Shown: piece by piece, positions 35,191 to 37,026 of the stretch | How the letters are laid out: the number at the start of each line of letters is the position of its first letter | Numbering within the stretch: the first letter of the stretch is position 1 | Assembly: GCA_012800525.1 (NCBI GenBank) | Contig: JAAZJD010000040.1 | Coordinates: 1 to 37,026 of the forward strand | Source: Clostridiales bacterium | GTDB lineage: Bacteria; Bacillota; Clostridia; Christensenellales; DTU072 | DNA: 37,026 bases | Reading direction: 5' to 3' | Notes under the pieces: model-generated | Database searches by the model: none | Told to the model about the DNA's origin: nothing | What the model saw: the letters and a program-made list of their open reading frames with translations, nothing else | Translations under genes and position numbers: made by a program

Positions 35191-36864
35191 ATGAAAGATA
35201 AAAAAATAATTAAGAATGGTGCTGAGATTGTAATTAGTGTTTTAATAGAGCAAGGAGTTACAGAGATTTTTGGATATCCTGGTGGAACTATCCTAAATGT
35301 ATATGATGAGTTATATAAAAATCAGGATAAAATAAAACATTATCTTACCGCACATGAACAAGCTGCAACTCATGCAGCAGATGCTTATGCAAGGGTTACG
35401 GGTAAAGTGGGTGTTTGTTTTGCGACAAGCGGACCTGGAGCAACAAATTTAGTTACTGGTATAGCTAATGCATATATGGATTCAATTCCTATTGTTGCTA
35501 TTACTTGTAATGTTGCAAAGTCATTACTAGGTAAAGATAGTTTTCAAGAAGTTGATATTGCAGGTATTACTATGCCAATAACAAAACATAATTATATAGT
35601 TGGAAACATAGAAGAGTTAGCTGATGTTTTAAGAGAAGCTTTTTACATTGCTAAAGAGGGTAGACCAGGACCTGTTTTAATAGACATACCAAAAAATATT
35701 ACAGTTGAAGAAACAGAGTTTATTGAAAAAACTCCAGAAGAATATATTCCAAGTATGGAAAGTTCAAAAGAAGACATTGAAAAAGTTGCAGAAAAAATAA
35801 ATAAAGCTAAAAACATTTTCATTCTAGCAGGGGGTGGAGTTATTACCGCAAATGCATCAAATGAGCTTAGAGAATTGGTAAATAAACTTGATGCTCCTGT
35901 AGCTTTAACTCTTATGGCACAAGGAGCTGTCAGCTCATATGATCCGCATTTTACTGGAATGATTGGTATGCATGGGACTAAATCAAGCAATCTAGGATTA
36001 AAAGCAAGTGATATGTTAATAGCCATTGGAACAAGATTTAGTGATAGAGTTTTAACATCTGCTTCTCAATTTATTAAAAAGATTTCAGTCATTCATATAG
36101 ATATTGATTCAGCTGAAATAAATAAAAATATAGGCTCTAATTATCAATTAATTGGAGATGCTAAAGTGGTGTTAAAAAATCTACTACCTCTAATAAAAGA
36201 AAGAAAAAACCCAGAATTTTTAGAAACTGTGCATGGTTTTTCAAGAGGGGACAAAGTAGATCGCACACAAATGACTCCTTACAATATTATTTCTCACATT
36301 AGTGATATGACTAAAGGTGATGCTATTATTACAACTGAAGTTGGACAACATCAAATGTGGGCAGCAAGATATTATAGATACACTAAGCCTAGAACTTTGA
36401 TTACATCTGGTGGGCTTGGAACAATGGGCTTTGGAACGGGAGCAAGTATAGGAAGTCAAGTAGCAGCAAAAGATAAAAAGGTCATTGCAATAGCAGGAGA
36501 TGGGAGCTTTAGAATGAATAGTACTGAACTTGCAACGATATCTTATTATAACTTGCCTATTATTATAGTCATACTTAACAATAAAACGCTTGGTATGGTA
36601 AGACAATGGCAAACACTATTTTATGAAAAACGCTATTCTCAAACAAACCTAGATAGAGGACCAGATTTTGTTAAATTAGCTGATGCTTACAATATTGATG
36701 GTTATAGAGCAAATACATTAGAAGAATTCAAATCTGTTTTTGATAAAGCTTTAGCAAAAGGTGTTCCAACACTAATAGATGCGAATATAAATATTGATGA
36801 GTGCGTTTATCCAATGGTAGAGGCTGGAAAATCCATAGACAAGATGATTACGAGTTTAACATAA
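35191..36864 (+). CDS. ilvB: Acetolactate synthase large (catalytic) subunit
   Basis: IlvB is the TPP-, FAD- and Mg-dependent enzyme that makes acetolactate and acetohydroxybutyrate. The 557-aa protein has EIFGYPGGTILNVYDEL (25-41), the catalytic Glu56 in AHEQAATHAADAYAR, the central FAD-domain region (about 195-340), and the TPP motif GDGSFRMNSTELATI through ILNN (436-464). LGMVRQWQ follows. Its Trp473 matches the tryptophan linked to preference for 2-ketobutyrate in anabolic AHAS, so this is a biosynthetic enzyme rather than the catabolic AlsS. AAGGGA lies ahead of the ATG. It is the last gene of the operon, far from its regulatory partner ilvN. Confidence 0.96.
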   Translation: MKDKKIIKNGAEIVISVLIEQGVTEIFGYPGGTILNVYDELYKNQDKIKHYLTAHEQAATHAADAYARVTGKVGVCFATSGPGATNLVTGIANAYMDSIPIVAITCNVAKSLLGKDSFQEVDIAGITMPITKHNYIVGNIEELADVLREAFYIAKEGRPGPVLIDIPKNITVEETEFIEKTPEEYIPSMESSKEDIEKVAEKINKAKNIFILAGGGVITANASNELRELVNKLDAPVALTLMAQGAVSSYDPHFTGMIGMHGTKSSNLGLKASDMLIAIGTRFSDRVLTSASQFIKKISVIHIDIDSAEINKNIGSNYQLIGDAKVVLKNLLPLIKERKNPEFLETVHGFSRGDKVDRTQMTPYNIISHISDMTKGDAIITTEVGQHQMWAARYYRYTKPRTLITSGGLGTMGFGTGASIGSQVAAKDKKVIAIAGDGSFRMNSTELATISYYNLPIIIVILNNKTLGMVRQWQTLFYEKRYSQTNLDRGPDFVKLADAYNIDGYRANTLEEFKSVFDKALAKGVPTLIDANINIDECVYPMVEAGKSIDKMITSLT

Positions 36865-36885
36865 ATTAATTCTATTTATTAAAAC

Positions 36886-36913
36886 AAAAAAACACGCTAT
36901 TTGCGTGTTTTTT
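36886..36913. terminator. Bidirectional terminator ending the BCAA operon
   Basis: AACACGC (36891-36897) pairs with GCGTGTT (36903-36909) around TATTT. The stem is extendable by A/T pairs, with TTTTTT on the right and an A-run on the left that becomes a T-run on the minus strand. It sits between ilvB and a convergent minus-strand gene and can serve both. Confidence 0.9.
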
Positions 36914-36930
36914 ATTTTTAGTGTTGTATA

Positions 36931-37026
36931 TTAGGCTGCTAATGGAAGGTTTTTGTTGTAATTTTCAACAAGTTGTTTGCAGATATGGAAGATGTCAGTG
37001 TTATCAAGGGGAGTTCTGCGGGGAAT
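36931..37026 (-). CDS. C-terminal end of an unrecognised protein (partial)
   Basis: On the minus strand a frame is open from the window edge for 31 codons to TAA at 36931-36933. It contains NTDIFHICKQLVENYNKN and ends in LPLAA. A bidirectional terminator lies 17 bp beyond the stop, supporting a genuine gene end. The fragment is too short to assign; the N-terminal part lies outside the window. Confidence 0.5.
   Translation of the reverse strand: MPRRTPLDNTDIFHICKQLVENYNKNLPLAA

Overview
The window is AT-rich DNA with strong Shine-Dalgarno sequences. It probably comes from an anaerobic, low-GC Firmicute of the Clostridia type. The gene content supports this: type III glutamine synthetase, the paired GlgC/GlgD ADP-glucose pyrophosphorylase, a C_GCAxxG_C_C redox-family protein, GatCAB, an oxygen-sensitive-looking dihydroxyacid dehydratase and a citramalate route to isoleucine. 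I cannot name the species.

Layout. (1) 1-4.7 kb is mixed: an unrecognised Pro/Met-rich small protein, a GPH-type sugar:cation symporter, a C_GCAxxG_C_C protein and a glycerophosphodiesterase on the minus strand, and a PHP-domain phosphoesterase. (2) 4.7-12.4 kb is all minus strand: CYTH phosphatase, then aspS-gatC-gatA-gatB followed by glnN. AspRS carries the DHGG loop of non-discriminating enzymes. The block therefore looks like indirect (transamidation) Asn-tRNA synthesis next to an enzyme that makes the amide donor, glutamine. (3) 12.7-24.5 kb is a plus-strand glycogen/starch block: an ispE-like GHMP kinase, glgB, glgC, glgD, glgA, glgP and a GH13 alpha-glucan hydrolase. Together these cover activation of glucose-1-phosphate, chain extension, branching and degradation. 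(4) 24.5-36.9 kb is a ten-gene branched-chain amino acid operon: ilvN-ilvC-leuA-cimA-leuC-leuD-leuB-ilvE-ilvD-ilvB. It ends in a bidirectional terminator, with the tail of an unrecognised minus-strand gene beyond it.

The most interesting signal is in front of ilvN. A consensus promoter leads to a 27-codon ORF with a strong ribosome site. Thirteen consecutive codons of this ORF are Val, Leu or Ile. The ORF is followed by an intrinsic terminator whose 5' arm can instead pair, over 10 bp, with the last codons of the ORF. This is the logic of ribosome-mediated attenuation of a BCAA operon, in a lineage where T-box control is the usual expectation. No T-box motif is visible.

The glycogen block has three further unexplained structures. 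A near-identical palindrome (GTATCT-NN-AGATAC) lies upstream of both the ispE/glgB unit and glgP. Two homologous inverted-repeat elements of 131 and 139 bp sit directly behind glgA and glgP and supply their terminators. A 103-bp tandem duplication covers the ispE/glgB junction and duplicates the glgB ribosome-binding site and start codon.
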